Positions 1-8,073 of a DNA stretch of 64,000 nt are shown here, one piece after another; position 1 is the stretch's first letter, and each line of letters starts with the position of its first letter. The stretch is from SLRI01 sp942491185. Lineage in GTDB: Bacteria > Pseudomonadota > Alphaproteobacteria > Geminicoccales > Geminicoccaceae. The position numbers were made by a program, and so were the translations under genes. The notes under the pieces are model-generated. The model did no database searches. It saw nothing but the letters and a program-made list of their open reading frames with translations, and was not told where the DNA came from. The DNA lies in the NCBI GenBank assembly GCA_942491185.1, contig CALOAB010000016.1, positions 124,001 to 188,000 of the forward strand, read 5' to 3'.

Positions 1-607
1 CGACATAGGTGACCTCGCCGCCGATCTCCCGGTAGCGCTCGGCGAGGCTGCCCGGCGCCTGGGTAAGGCCGCCATCGCTCGGTGCCACCCGATCAGGGTT
101 GGCGCAGATCATCGGCAGCTTGCGCTTGGCCGCGCGCTCGATCAGCCGATCGAACGTGTCGATCGAGTGGGTTTCGGCATCGAGCCAGGTGAGATAGATG
201 AAGTCCGCCTCGTCGGGATCGGTGACCAGATCGAGATCGAGATCCTCCACCGGCCCGTAGTCGTCGGCCCTGGTCAACAACAGGCAGCGCCGGCCGAGCC
301 TGGTGAAGGGCTCGATCGCTCGCTCCTTGAGCGCCAGCCAGGTCGCCTCGCCCGAGGTGACGACGCCGGCGAGCGCTCTGGTGTTGAAGCCCAGCTCCTG
401 CAGCCGCTCCTCGTTGAATGATCGCCGTCGGCCGGAATTGGTCAGCAGCACCACCCGCTTGTTGCGGCGGGAAAGCTCGGCCAGGACGTCCAAGGCACCC
501 GGATAGATCCGCTCGCCATTGTGCAGCACGCCCCACTGGTCGATGAGGAAGCCTTCATAGGCGTCGATGAAGGCGCCGACCCCGTCGACGAACGCGCTTG
601 CGTGCAC
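1..607 (-). CDS. HAD-superfamily class IIA hydrolase (TIGR01459-like), partial
   Basis: The minus strand encodes the N-terminal part of a HAD-IIA phosphatase-like protein; the C-terminus runs off the left edge. Early in the protein it reads FLIDQWGVLHNG, the family's first catalytic motif (Asp nucleophile with the conserved Trp-Gly-Val-Leu-His), followed by VVLLTNSGRR (HAD motif II, Ser) and a cap region. I place the start at a GTG at 607, giving VHASAFVDGVG; the frame stays open further upstream, so the start is uncertain. It is divergent from the SDR gene at 657, leaving about 50 bp for both promoters. Family members are usually annotated as sugar or nucleotide phosphatases; the substrate cannot be told here. 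Confidence 0.8.
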   Translation of the reverse strand, partial: MHASAFVDGVGAFIDAYEGFLIDQWGVLHNGERIYPGALDVLAELSRRNKRVVLLTNSGRRRSFNEERLQELGFNTRALAGVVTSGEATWLALKERAIEPFTRLGRRCLLLTRADDYGPVEDLDLDLVTDPDEADFIYLTWLDAETHSIDTFDRLIERAAKRKLPMICANPDRVAPSDGGLTQAPGSLAERYREIGGEVTYV

Positions 608-656
608 GGCTTTGTTCCAGTGTGCTGTGTGACCGAAGACTGAACGGAGAAAACCC

Positions 657-1406
657 GTGGCAACACCTATCGACCTAGGCCTCGAAGGCAAGCGCGTTCT
701 GATCACCGGCGCCAGTCGTGGCATCGGTGCGGCAGCCGCGCGACTGTTCGCCGAAGCAGGCGCACGCCTGGCGCTGCACTATCGGCGAGAGCCGGCCGAG
801 GCAGGTGCAATCGAGGGGGCCGTGCTGCTGCAAGCGGACTTCACCGATCGCAAGAGCCCGGCACGGGTCGTCGAGGCGGCCGTCACAGCCCTCGGTGGGC
901 TCGACGTGCTGGTCAACAATGCCGGGCACATGCTCGGCCGCACCCGGCTCGCCGACATGGACGACGCGGCGCTCGATCGGGTGTTCGACCTCAATGCGCG
1001 CTCGGTGGTCGCGGCCAGCCGAGCGGCCTTGCCGGCGCTCCGGGCGAGCGGCGGCTCGATCATCAACGTCACCTCGATCTCGGCACGCAGCGGCGGCAGC
1101 GCCGGCTCGGCGCTCTACTCAGGCTCCAAGGCCTTCGTCTCGACTTTCACGCGCGCACTCGCCACCGAGCTCGCCGGCGACGGCATCCGGGTGAATGCGG
1201 TCTCGCCCGGAACCATCATGACCGAGTTCCACGAGGTCTACTCGACGCCGGAGAAGCTCGAAGGGACCCGCAAGCAGATCCCGCTGCAGCGGCTGGGGCA
1301 GGGCGATGATTGCGCCGGCGCGTTTCTCTTCCTCGCGTCTGAGCGCCTCGGCGGCTACGTCACCGGGCAGATCCTCGAGGTCAACGGCGGTCAGCTGATG
1401 CCCTGA
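657..1406 (+). CDS. SDR-family oxidoreductase
   Basis: Classical short-chain dehydrogenase/reductase of 249 residues, the usual length. The dinucleotide-binding motif TGASRGIG is at residues 17-24, NNAG at 87-90, and the catalytic Ser140, Tyr154 and Lys158 are in place (YSGSK). The C-terminus GYVTGQILEVNGG is typical of FabG-like enzymes. Translation starts at GTG 657 (protein MATPIDLGLEGKRVLI). It should reduce or oxidise a small carbonyl/alcohol with NAD(P)H in the cytoplasm; the substrate is unknown. It faces a convergent small membrane-protein gene downstream. Confidence 0.88.
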   Translation: MATPIDLGLEGKRVLITGASRGIGAAAARLFAEAGARLALHYRREPAEAGAIEGAVLLQADFTDRKSPARVVEAAVTALGGLDVLVNNAGHMLGRTRLADMDDAALDRVFDLNARSVVAASRAALPALRASGGSIINVTSISARSGGSAGSALYSGSKAFVSTFTRALATELAGDGIRVNAVSPGTIMTEFHEVYSTPEKLEGTRKQIPLQRLGQGDDCAGAFLFLASERLGGYVTGQILEVNGGQLMP

Positions 1407-1425
1407 GCTGAGCAGCTCCCTTGGC

Positions 1426-1911
1426 TCAGCCCGAGAGCAGATTGCCGAACGCCAGGCCGAGCAGCAGCGTGGTCACGAACCCGAGCGCGAGCAGGACCAG
1501 GCCGGAAGCGAGGTTGCCCACTCGGACAGCGTGGGTGCGGGTATGGCGTTGCAACCGTTTGGCCGGGCCACGCTGGTCGCGTCCGCCGAGCAGCACGATG
1601 TAACGCCGACCGCCCGGCCAAGGGAGCCTGAGCCGGATGTCGATCGGGTGCTCGCCCCAGGCCATCTCCTCGGCCGCCTGACGGATCGCGAGCAACTGCT
1701 CATGATCGAAAGACCGACGAACACCCCGGGGCAGGCGCAGCATCAGCGACTTGAACAGGCCGTGCCCGTCGATCGGCGGCGACCAGCTACGCTCGGTGAT
1801 GCTCTTTTGCGTGGCCTTACCTGACGACTCGACGTCGGTCTCGGCTGCGGCTGCGGCTGCGGGGCGGCGCGCAGGCGCGCGTTCAGCAATGGCGGAAGAG
1901 TGGCTCTGCAT
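1426..1911 (-). CDS. Hypothetical protein with C-terminal membrane segment
   Basis: 161 residues, not recognised. The N-terminal 30 residues are a low-complexity Ala/Pro/Arg stretch. The middle (about residues 40-125) looks globular and is Arg-rich, ending in a basic patch. The last 30 residues form one or two hydrophobic segments (LASGLVLLALGFVTTLLL then GLAFGNLL). This suggests a tail-anchored inner-membrane protein with a cytoplasmic domain. It is convergent with the SDR gene (19 bp between stops). The six-Ala run in the N-terminus is encoded by a GC-rich simple repeat. Confidence 0.6.
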   Translation of the reverse strand: MQSHSSAIAERAPARRPAAAAAAETDVESSGKATQKSITERSWSPPIDGHGLFKSLMLRLPRGVRRSFDHEQLLAIRQAAEEMAWGEHPIDIRLRLPWPGGRRYIVLLGGRDQRGPAKRLQRHTRTHAVRVGNLASGLVLLALGFVTTLLLGLAFGNLLSG

Positions 1912-2287
1912 GCTCAGCGGATCTCCCGTTTGCAGTCCGCAGCGGTCGTCACCCTGGCGGCGAGCGATCGATGGGACATGTTGTCAAGAGTGAGGTCCCG
2001 GCGATCGTCGAGACAACCTATCTGGGGCGATCATGCGCCCGCAGGTCTTAACAAGAGGTTACCGGACGCGCGCTGCCGCGGAGAACCGATCGTTGGCACG
2101 GTTGCTCGGGACCGAGCTGTTGCTGCGTTGCGACAAGCGCCCGCGCCATCGGCTGCGCCTGTGACGATGCAGCTTGAGCGCCGGGCTCGCGCTCCCTACA
2201 TGCTGCGTTGTCAGTGGGAGGAGCCAACTGCTCCTGCATGCGTGAGATGACGGACGTGCCGGTGATTCCTGGCACGACCTGGGATGA
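1912..2287. other. Intergenic region, no gene seen
   Basis: 376 bp between the divergent membrane-protein gene and the sulfotransferase gene. It should hold both promoters. I see no ORF with coding character, no strong terminator hairpin and no RNA gene here. Confidence 0.5.
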
Positions 2288-3277
2288 TTGCCCGATCGCC
2301 AGCTACGGATAGCCAGTTTGTCATTGTCAACCTATCTCGCTGTGATCCGCCCGGCGCTGTCGAGCGTCGGCAAGAAGATCGTCCGCGCCGTGGTGCTCTA
2401 CCCGACCAAGCCGTTTTTACCCAGCGATCGGCAGGTCCGCCTCGAGCGCTGGTTGCGCGGTCGCGAGCAGTGCAAGAAGCTCGAAGCTGCCGATGCGGTC
2501 GTCGTGTCGTTCGGCAAGAGCGGCCGGACTTGGCTACGTGTGCTGCTGTCCCGCTTCTATCAGCTCGAGCACGGGCTGCCGGAATGGCTGATCGGCTTCG
2601 ACAATCTGCACTATTTGAACCGGGCGGTTCCGAAGATCTTCTTTACCCACGACAACTACGTGAAGGACTATAGCGGCAATTTCGACAACAAGGCCGACTA
2701 CTACGACAGCAAGGTCGTGCTCCTGGTCCGCCACCCTGCCGACGTTGCCGTCTCGCAGTACCATCAATGGCGCTACCGCATGCGCGACAACAAGAAGAAG
2801 ATCAACGACTACCCGGATGACAACGTGTCGATCGCCGATTTCGTGCTCAACCATTCGGCTGGGCTGGAGAAGACGGTCGATTTCATGAACGGGTGGGCGC
2901 GCGAGCGTGAGCGGCTCGGCGCTTTCACCGTCGTCCGCTATGAGGACCTCAAGGCCGACACGGCGGGCTCGCTCGACGCCCTGACCCGCTTCATCGGCAC
3001 GCCGGGCAGCAAGGCCTCGGTGGAAGGTGCGGTCGAGTACGCTTCCTTCGAGAACATGCGCAAGCTGGAAACCCAGAACACCTCGGTGCTCACCGGTGGT
3101 CGCATGAAGGCCAAGGACCCGAGCAACCCTGAGAGCTTCAAGACCCGGCGTGGCAAGGTCGGCGGGTTCTATGAGTACTTCGACGATGCCGAGAACGAGG
3201 CCATTCTCGACTATGTCGACCAGCACCTCGATCCGATCTTCGGCTATTGCCGTGCGCCGATGGCGGCTTCCGCCTGA
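2288..3277 (+). CDS. Sulfotransferase domain protein (copy 1)
   Basis: Predicted PAPS-dependent sulfotransferase of up to 329 residues. The 5'-phosphosulfate loop is VSFGKSGRTWLRVLLSRFY near residue 71, the 3'-phosphate-binding motif is VVLLVRHPADVAVSQY near residue 143 (Arg and Ser conserved), and the C-terminal RRGKVGGFYEYF near residue 287 matches the family's GxxGxxK-type nucleotide loop. It should transfer sulfate from PAPS to a hydroxyl on a glycan or lipid. The start is uncertain: TTG 2288 is the longest frame, but GTG 2342 (VIRPALSSVGKKIV) is equally plausible and no clear ribosome site decides it. It opens a same-strand run with a glycosyltransferase-like gene and a second sulfotransferase, suggesting sulfation of a surface glycan. 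Confidence 0.85.
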   Translation: MPDRQLRIASLSLSTYLAVIRPALSSVGKKIVRAVVLYPTKPFLPSDRQVRLERWLRGREQCKKLEAADAVVVSFGKSGRTWLRVLLSRFYQLEHGLPEWLIGFDNLHYLNRAVPKIFFTHDNYVKDYSGNFDNKADYYDSKVVLLVRHPADVAVSQYHQWRYRMRDNKKKINDYPDDNVSIADFVLNHSAGLEKTVDFMNGWARERERLGAFTVVRYEDLKADTAGSLDALTRFIGTPGSKASVEGAVEYASFENMRKLETQNTSVLTGGRMKAKDPSNPESFKTRRGKVGGFYEYFDDAENEAILDYVDQHLDPIFGYCRAPMAASA

Positions 3278-3370
3278 GGCTTTGGTTAGACCCTTCGCCA
3301 GTGCGGCTCCAGCAGCCGACTGGCACATGCGGCGCCGCCGTCACGCCGTATCCTGCTTCGGGAGATATCG

Positions 3371-4282
3371 ATGAGCGAGCCGAAACCGACTGTCTTCATC
3401 CACACCAACCCCAAGCAGATGCTGGGTGCCCTGGTGTCGCGCTACTCGTTTCGGCGCAACAGCAAGACGCCGGATGCCTTTGACGTCCAGATCGTCTCGA
3501 CCGAGGACTTTCCCTGGATGAAGGCGACGGAGGGGCGTCACTACCTGCGTGACGGCTTGCAGCGCGAATGGCTCTACGACGACCTCCAGTCGTTCACGCC
3601 GCTCCGCTTCACCCCGCCGGAGCTGATGGGCTACCAGGGCAGGGCGTTGATGGTCGATCCGGATGTCTTCGCGGTCGGCGATGTCATGCCGCTCTTCAAC
3701 CGCGACATGGGTGGAACGGCGCTGATGGCGAGGAAGCGCGGCGGCGACAAGGAGTTCGCCTCGAGTGTGATGTTGCTGGACTGCGCCAAGCTCACCCATT
3801 GGCAAGTCGAGAAGCAGTTCAACGAGATGTTCTCTGGCCAGCGCGACTACATGGAGTGGATCAGCCTCAAGCTGGAGCCGAAGGGCTCGATCGGCGAGCT
3901 CGAGGCCGAGTGGAACGATTTCGACCACCTGACGCCCGAGACCAAGCTCCTGCACAATACCAAGCGTTGGACGCAACCCTGGAAGACCGGTCTGCCGGTC
4001 GACTTCACGCCGTCGAGCAAGACCCGCCGCTTTGCGCCCTTGGGCTGGTTCCGCCGGGCGCGTGAGGCCGTGCTCGGTCGCTATGGTGGGCTCGGCACCT
4101 ACAAGCGTCACCCCGACCCCAAGCAGGAGGCGTTCTTCTTCGGTCTCTTGGCCGAGTGTGTCGCTAAGGGCGAGGTCAGCCGCGAGATGGTCGAGGCGGA
4201 AATGGCCAAGAATCACGTTCGCCACGATGCTTTCGAGGTGATGGCCCGCGCTGCCGACACGACCAGCCGTGCCGCGGCCTGA
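3371..4282 (+). CDS. Glycosyltransferase-like hypothetical protein
   Basis: 303 residues. No domain is certain, but the layout resembles a GT-A nucleotide-sugar transferase: an N-terminal strand (PTVFIHTNPKQ), an acidic VDPDVF motif near residue 95 where GT8-like enzymes carry their metal-binding DxD, and a later LLHNTKRWTQPWK segment resembling the His/Trp-containing acceptor loop of GT8 proteins. It lies 93 bp after a sulfotransferase and ahead of a broken acyltransferase-like gene and a second sulfotransferase, so a role in building or modifying a surface glycan is inferred from context. ATG 3371 follows GGGAGATATCG, a usable ribosome site. Confidence 0.6.
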   Translation: MSEPKPTVFIHTNPKQMLGALVSRYSFRRNSKTPDAFDVQIVSTEDFPWMKATEGRHYLRDGLQREWLYDDLQSFTPLRFTPPELMGYQGRALMVDPDVFAVGDVMPLFNRDMGGTALMARKRGGDKEFASSVMLLDCAKLTHWQVEKQFNEMFSGQRDYMEWISLKLEPKGSIGELEAEWNDFDHLTPETKLLHNTKRWTQPWKTGLPVDFTPSSKTRRFAPLGWFRRAREAVLGRYGGLGTYKRHPDPKQEAFFFGLLAECVAKGEVSREMVEAEMAKNHVRHDAFEVMARAADTTSRAAA

Positions 4283-4283
4283 C

Positions 4284-4940
4284 ACGCGCGCCCACGGAGC
4301 GGCTGGTTGGCCCATCTCATCAGCAATATCCGGGCGCGCAAATGGTTGAAGCGCAGGCCCAAGGCCATCGGTGCGATCTCGGGTTTCGAGGACCTTGGGC
4401 TGTTGGCCTTTTGGAGCATTTGCGCACGGTTGTCGCCCGAGCGTGAGCGCATCGCCAAGGGCATCTGGCGAGGCATGGGTGCGTGTGCAGGCGAGTACCC
4501 GCATCTCGGCGCCTTCGGCCTAAAGGCGAAGGAAGCGGGGATCGGCATCGTCGCCGACCACCGGGTCGACGAGGGCGATGAGCTGCCATTCTTCGGCAAG
4601 ATCAAGGCCACTACCCTGTCGACGGCTCGCCTCGCTCTCAAGACCGGAGCCGACCTCGTAGCCATTCGGGTCGAGCGGCTGGGTCCGGCGCGCTTCGAGA
4701 CCAGTGCCGCTGGACCGGCTTCTGCCACCACTAGGCGTTACCGACGAGACAGCGCAGGTGCTGGCCATGATGACCGCGTTCAACGCGCATCTGGAACGAT
4801 GGATTCGCGAGCGGCCGGAGGACTGGATGTGCGGCAAGCGGGTGTTCTCAAAGGCGGAGTTCAGGCCGTTCCGGCGTCGCCGCAAGGGGCTGCCCGCGCT
4901 CGAGCCGGACGCCAGCCCGGGCTCTGGTGGTGCTCATTGA
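4284..4940 (+). pseudogene. Lipid A acyltransferase-like (LpxL/HtrB family) pseudogene
   Basis: Two frames in series match the LpxL/HtrB family. The first (from about 4307) gives GEYPHLGAF, DHRVDEGDELPFFGK, TTLSTARLALKTGADLVAIRV and ERLGPARFE. The second (from about 4704) continues with PLGVTDETAQVLAMMTAFNAHLERWIRERPEDW, broken here only for display, which is the family's C-terminus. The frame changes near 4700. The stretch between the N-terminal motif and the DHRVDEG motif is too short: the segment that normally carries the catalytic HX4D block is missing. So the gene has both an internal deletion and a frameshift. Its neighbours are sulfotransferases and a glycosyltransferase-like gene. Confidence 0.7.
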
Positions 4941-4983
4941 CCCGCCCCTTCCGCCCCGTTTTTCAAACCGATCAGGTCAAACC

Positions 4984-5952
4984 ATGCTGAGCGATAACGT
5001 CAAGAAGGCGCTGGCACTGGGCTCGACCGAGCTCCTGCCGCAATCCTGGCGGCTGGCATCCCGTCGCCGTCGCTTGGCTGAGCTCGAGCTGGAAAAAGCG
5101 CGCAGCACCGGCCTCTTGATCATCGGCCACCCAAAAAGCGGCAATACCTGGCTCAGGGTGTTGCTGTCGCGGCTCTACCAGCACCGGCACGGCCTGCCCG
5201 GCCACCTGGTTGTCACCTCCGACGAGCTGCACCGCCGTGTCCCGGCCATTCCCCGCATCTCGGCGACCAATGGCTGGTACTCGTACGAGGCTGCGGTCGG
5301 CCGCGCGCTGGCTGTCGATGCGCCGCCCGATCCCATCCGCGACAAGCCCATTGTCTTCCTGCCGCGCCACCCGATCGACATCGCCACGTCCTGGTATCTG
5401 CAGGTGACCAAGCGCCAGTCGCGGGCGAAGTTCGAGCTGATCAATGCCGACCTGAAGGAGCCGATCGACCGCTCCACCATCGACCGCTGGACCTTCGTCC
5501 GCCATAGCGGCTTCGGCCTGCTCAATATCATCGACTTCCTCAACACCTTCCACGCGCGGGTCGCCCAGCTGCCGAATGCGATCACCGTGCCCTACGAGGC
5601 GCTCCGCAGCGACCCGGCGGCCTCATTGGCGCGGATCGGCGAGGCGATGGCTGAGCGGTTCACGGAGGAGGAGATCGTCGAGGCCGTGCGCTTCGGCAGC
5701 TTCGACAACCTGAAAGCGCTCGAGGCGGACAACTTCTTCAAGCAGAAGGGCCTCAAGCCCGGCATCAAGGGTGACGCCGAGAGCAGCAAGGTGAGGCGTG
5801 CCAAGGTCGGTGGCTACCGCGAGGACTTCACCGCGGAGCAGGCGAGCGAGCTCGAGGCGCTGGTCGCCCAGCACCTCGATCCGGCCCTCGGCTACGCGCC
5901 CGTGCCGGCCGCGACGCCAGCGGCAGCGAGTGCCGGCGTCCGCAGCCCGTGA
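4984..5952 (+). CDS. Sulfotransferase domain protein (copy 2)
   Basis: 322-residue paralogue of the protein encoded at 2288. The PAPS 5' loop is IIGHPKSGNTWLRVLLSRLY near residue 46, the 3' motif IVFLPRHPIDIATSWYL near residue 123, and the C-terminal loop RRAKVGGYREDF near residue 272. ATG 4984 (MLSDNVKKALAL) is preferred over upstream in-frame codons because the earlier residues read as non-coding and overlap the acyltransferase remnant. The stop overlaps the GTG start of the ELM1-family gene (GTGA), so the two are translationally coupled. Together with copy 1 it suggests two sulfation steps on one product, or two acceptors. Confidence 0.85.
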   Translation: MLSDNVKKALALGSTELLPQSWRLASRRRRLAELELEKARSTGLLIIGHPKSGNTWLRVLLSRLYQHRHGLPGHLVVTSDELHRRVPAIPRISATNGWYSYEAAVGRALAVDAPPDPIRDKPIVFLPRHPIDIATSWYLQVTKRQSRAKFELINADLKEPIDRSTIDRWTFVRHSGFGLLNIIDFLNTFHARVAQLPNAITVPYEALRSDPAASLARIGEAMAERFTEEEIVEAVRFGSFDNLKALEADNFFKQKGLKPGIKGDAESSKVRRAKVGGYREDFTAEQASELEALVAQHLDPALGYAPVPAATPAAASAGVRSP

Positions 5953-7058
5953 GCACCGCCCCGCGCACCTGGCTCGTGCTGGGAGACAAACCGGGCGACA
6001 ATCGTCAGGTCGAGATCATCGCCGAGCGGCTGCCCTGGCCGTTCGAGCGCCGCAACGTCATCCCCAAGCCCGAATGGGCCTTCAACAAGCCGCGCGTGCG
6101 GCCGACGCTGGCCATCTTCGACGAGGCCAGGTCGGACGAGCTGACCGCACCCTGGCCGGACCTGATCCTTACCATCGGCCGCCGACCATCCTCAGCCGCG
6201 CTCTGGGTCCAGGCGCAGAATGGCGGCCGGACCCGGATCGTGCTGGTCGGCAAGCCATCCGGCGCCATCGGGCCCTATGATCTGGTCATCGCCAGCGCCG
6301 AGCAATTCCTGCCGCCTTTGCCGACGGTCATGACCATCGGCCTGCCGTTGATGCGGGTCGATCCGGCCGCGGTCGCCGCCGGGGTGGCCGACTGGACGCC
6401 GTGTTTCGCCGGCCTGCCACGGCCCTGGCTGGCGGTGCTGTTAGGCGGGCCGACTGGGCCCTTTCTCTTCGACGCCGCCCTGACCCAGCGCGTGCTCGCG
6501 GCCGTCCGCGATCATGGCGAGCGGCAGGCCGGCACCGCCTTCGTCGTCACCAGCCGGCGCACGCCTCCGGCAGTGGTCGAGGGCCTGCGCGCCGGCCTGC
6601 CGGCGGGTGCCCGGCTCTTTGCCTGGGGCGATGCCGACGCCGGCAATCCTTATGCGGCACTGCTCGGCATGGCCGATGCGGCGCTCGTCACCGCGGACAG
6701 CATTTCGATGCAGACCGAGGTGGCACGCCAGGGGCTGCCGCTCGGCATCATCCCGCTCGCTACGCGCTGGTGGGGCGGGCTCGACCGCGGCCGCAGGCGG
6801 GCCCTGCGCCGGCTCTCCACCGGCCCGCTGAAGGGGCTCGCCAACGGTCTGGCGCGGCTCGGTCTGCCGATGCAGATCCGCGACTTCGAGGCCTTCCAGG
6901 ACGGGCTGGTCGCCAAGGGTTTGGCCAGTCGGGGGCTGACGCCGCCGGCCAAATCGACGGGCAGCGCTGGCGATGAGGTGGAGGCGGTGGTTCGTCGCAT
7001 CGAGGCCCTCGTCGGGGGCTCCAGCCCAGACCCGAGCCCGGCACGCAGCGCCGCCTGA
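5949..7058 (+). CDS. ELM1-family (mitochondrial fission ELM1-like, PF06258) protein
   Basis: 369 residues. The N-terminus TWLVLGDKPGDNRQ, the PWPDLILTIGRRPS segment, VLVGKPSGAIGPYDLVI and the later VTADSISMQTEVA are characteristic of the family, which has a GT-B glycosyltransferase-like fold. In alphaproteobacteria such genes often sit near lipopolysaccharide or surface-glycan genes, as here. The biochemical activity of the bacterial members is not established to my knowledge. The start is the GTG that overlaps the stop of the upstream sulfotransferase gene. Three-quarters of the way through there is an Arg-rich stretch (RGRRRALRRL). Confidence 0.85.
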   Translation: MSTAPRTWLVLGDKPGDNRQVEIIAERLPWPFERRNVIPKPEWAFNKPRVRPTLAIFDEARSDELTAPWPDLILTIGRRPSSAALWVQAQNGGRTRIVLVGKPSGAIGPYDLVIASAEQFLPPLPTVMTIGLPLMRVDPAAVAAGVADWTPCFAGLPRPWLAVLLGGPTGPFLFDAALTQRVLAAVRDHGERQAGTAFVVTSRRTPPAVVEGLRAGLPAGARLFAWGDADAGNPYAALLGMADAALVTADSISMQTEVARQGLPLGIIPLATRWWGGLDRGRRRALRRLSTGPLKGLANGLARLGLPMQIRDFEAFQDGLVAKGLASRGLTPPAKSTGSAGDEVEAVVRRIEALVGGSSPDPSPARSAA

Positions 7059-7227
7059 ACAGGCTTCCGAGCGTGCCTCGCCGCCCGCCGCGCGACGCGG
7101 TTCTAGAGCAACACTACAGCAGCGATGCCCTAGTCCTCGATTGACAGGCGGGATGAGGCGTCATTTCCTCAGCCGAGCCCGCCGCGATGCTCGCGCTATC
7201 GGCAGGCCGGCTGCGCGGGAATTCGTC

Positions 7228-8016
7228 ATGAAGCAAACAGCCCTCCTCGTTATCGCACTCTTGGTTTGCAGCGCGCTCGCCATGGACGTTCGCGCCCAGG
7301 AGGCGACCACCGAGGCAGGGCCCTCGGACCGCTGGCGCTTCGCTCTGGCCCCCTATGTCTGGATGATAGCGCTCGATGGCAATGCCACGGTCGGCGGGAT
7401 CAAGACCGATGTCGACGTGCCGTTCAAGGACTCGCTCGAGGACCTGTCATTCGGCGGCATGCTGCTCGGCACCGCGCGCAAGGGCCGCTTCGGCTTCACG
7501 CTCAACGGCGTCTTCACGCGCGTCTCGTCAGACGACGAGATTGGCCCGTTCGACATCGACACGACCTCAGACCTGGCGAGCGTCGCCGCGTCGCCCTTCT
7601 ACCGTGTCGTCGACTGGACCTACCGGACGGGTGCCGACGGGCAGCCGCGCCGTTTCGTCCTCGAGCCCTATGTCGGTGCAAGGTTGAACCATCTTCGGGT
7701 CGAGCTGGAGATTCGTGGCGGCCGCCAATTCGACGAGAGCGAAACCTGGATCGATCCGATCGTTGGCTCGCGGTTCACCGTCGATCTTGCCAGGAACTGG
7801 CTGCTCGCCGGCGCGGGCGACGTCGGCGGCGTCGTTGCCGGCTCGGACTTCGCCTGGAACGTGCAGGCCTACCTTGCTCATCGAACCGAGCTGTTCGGTC
7901 GCGAAACTCTCCTTTCCGTCGGCTATCGGGCACTCCACACCGACTACGATCACGGCAATTTCGAATGGGACGTCACCCAGCATGGGCCGATCATCGGCGC
8001 CGCCATACAGTTTTGA
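7228..8016 (+). CDS. Outer-membrane beta-barrel protein
   Basis: 262-residue exported protein. The signal peptide is MKQTALLVIALLVCSALA followed by a likely cleavage after VRAQ. The mature part alternates short amphipathic strands with turns (RWRFALAPYVWMIAL, GRFGFTLNGVFTRV, FVLEPYVGARLNHLRVEL) and ends in GAAIQF, with the C-terminal Phe typical of outer-membrane barrels. ATG 7228 is chosen because it begins the signal peptide. No substrate is suggested. A decayed fragment of a paralogous gene lies at 18915-19130. It sits directly upstream of the DUF3604 genes, so it might serve the same exported system. Confidence 0.7.
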   Translation: MKQTALLVIALLVCSALAMDVRAQEATTEAGPSDRWRFALAPYVWMIALDGNATVGGIKTDVDVPFKDSLEDLSFGGMLLGTARKGRFGFTLNGVFTRVSSDDEIGPFDIDTTSDLASVAASPFYRVVDWTYRTGADGQPRRFVLEPYVGARLNHLRVELEIRGGRQFDESETWIDPIVGSRFTVDLARNWLLAGAGDVGGVVAGSDFAWNVQAYLAHRTELFGRETLLSVGYRALHTDYDHGNFEWDVTQHGPIIGAAIQF

Positions 8017-8073
8017 CCCGCCAAGCGGCGTTAGCCTAAGCTCCACGCCGTTCTACAGGGAGGGAAGGCGATA

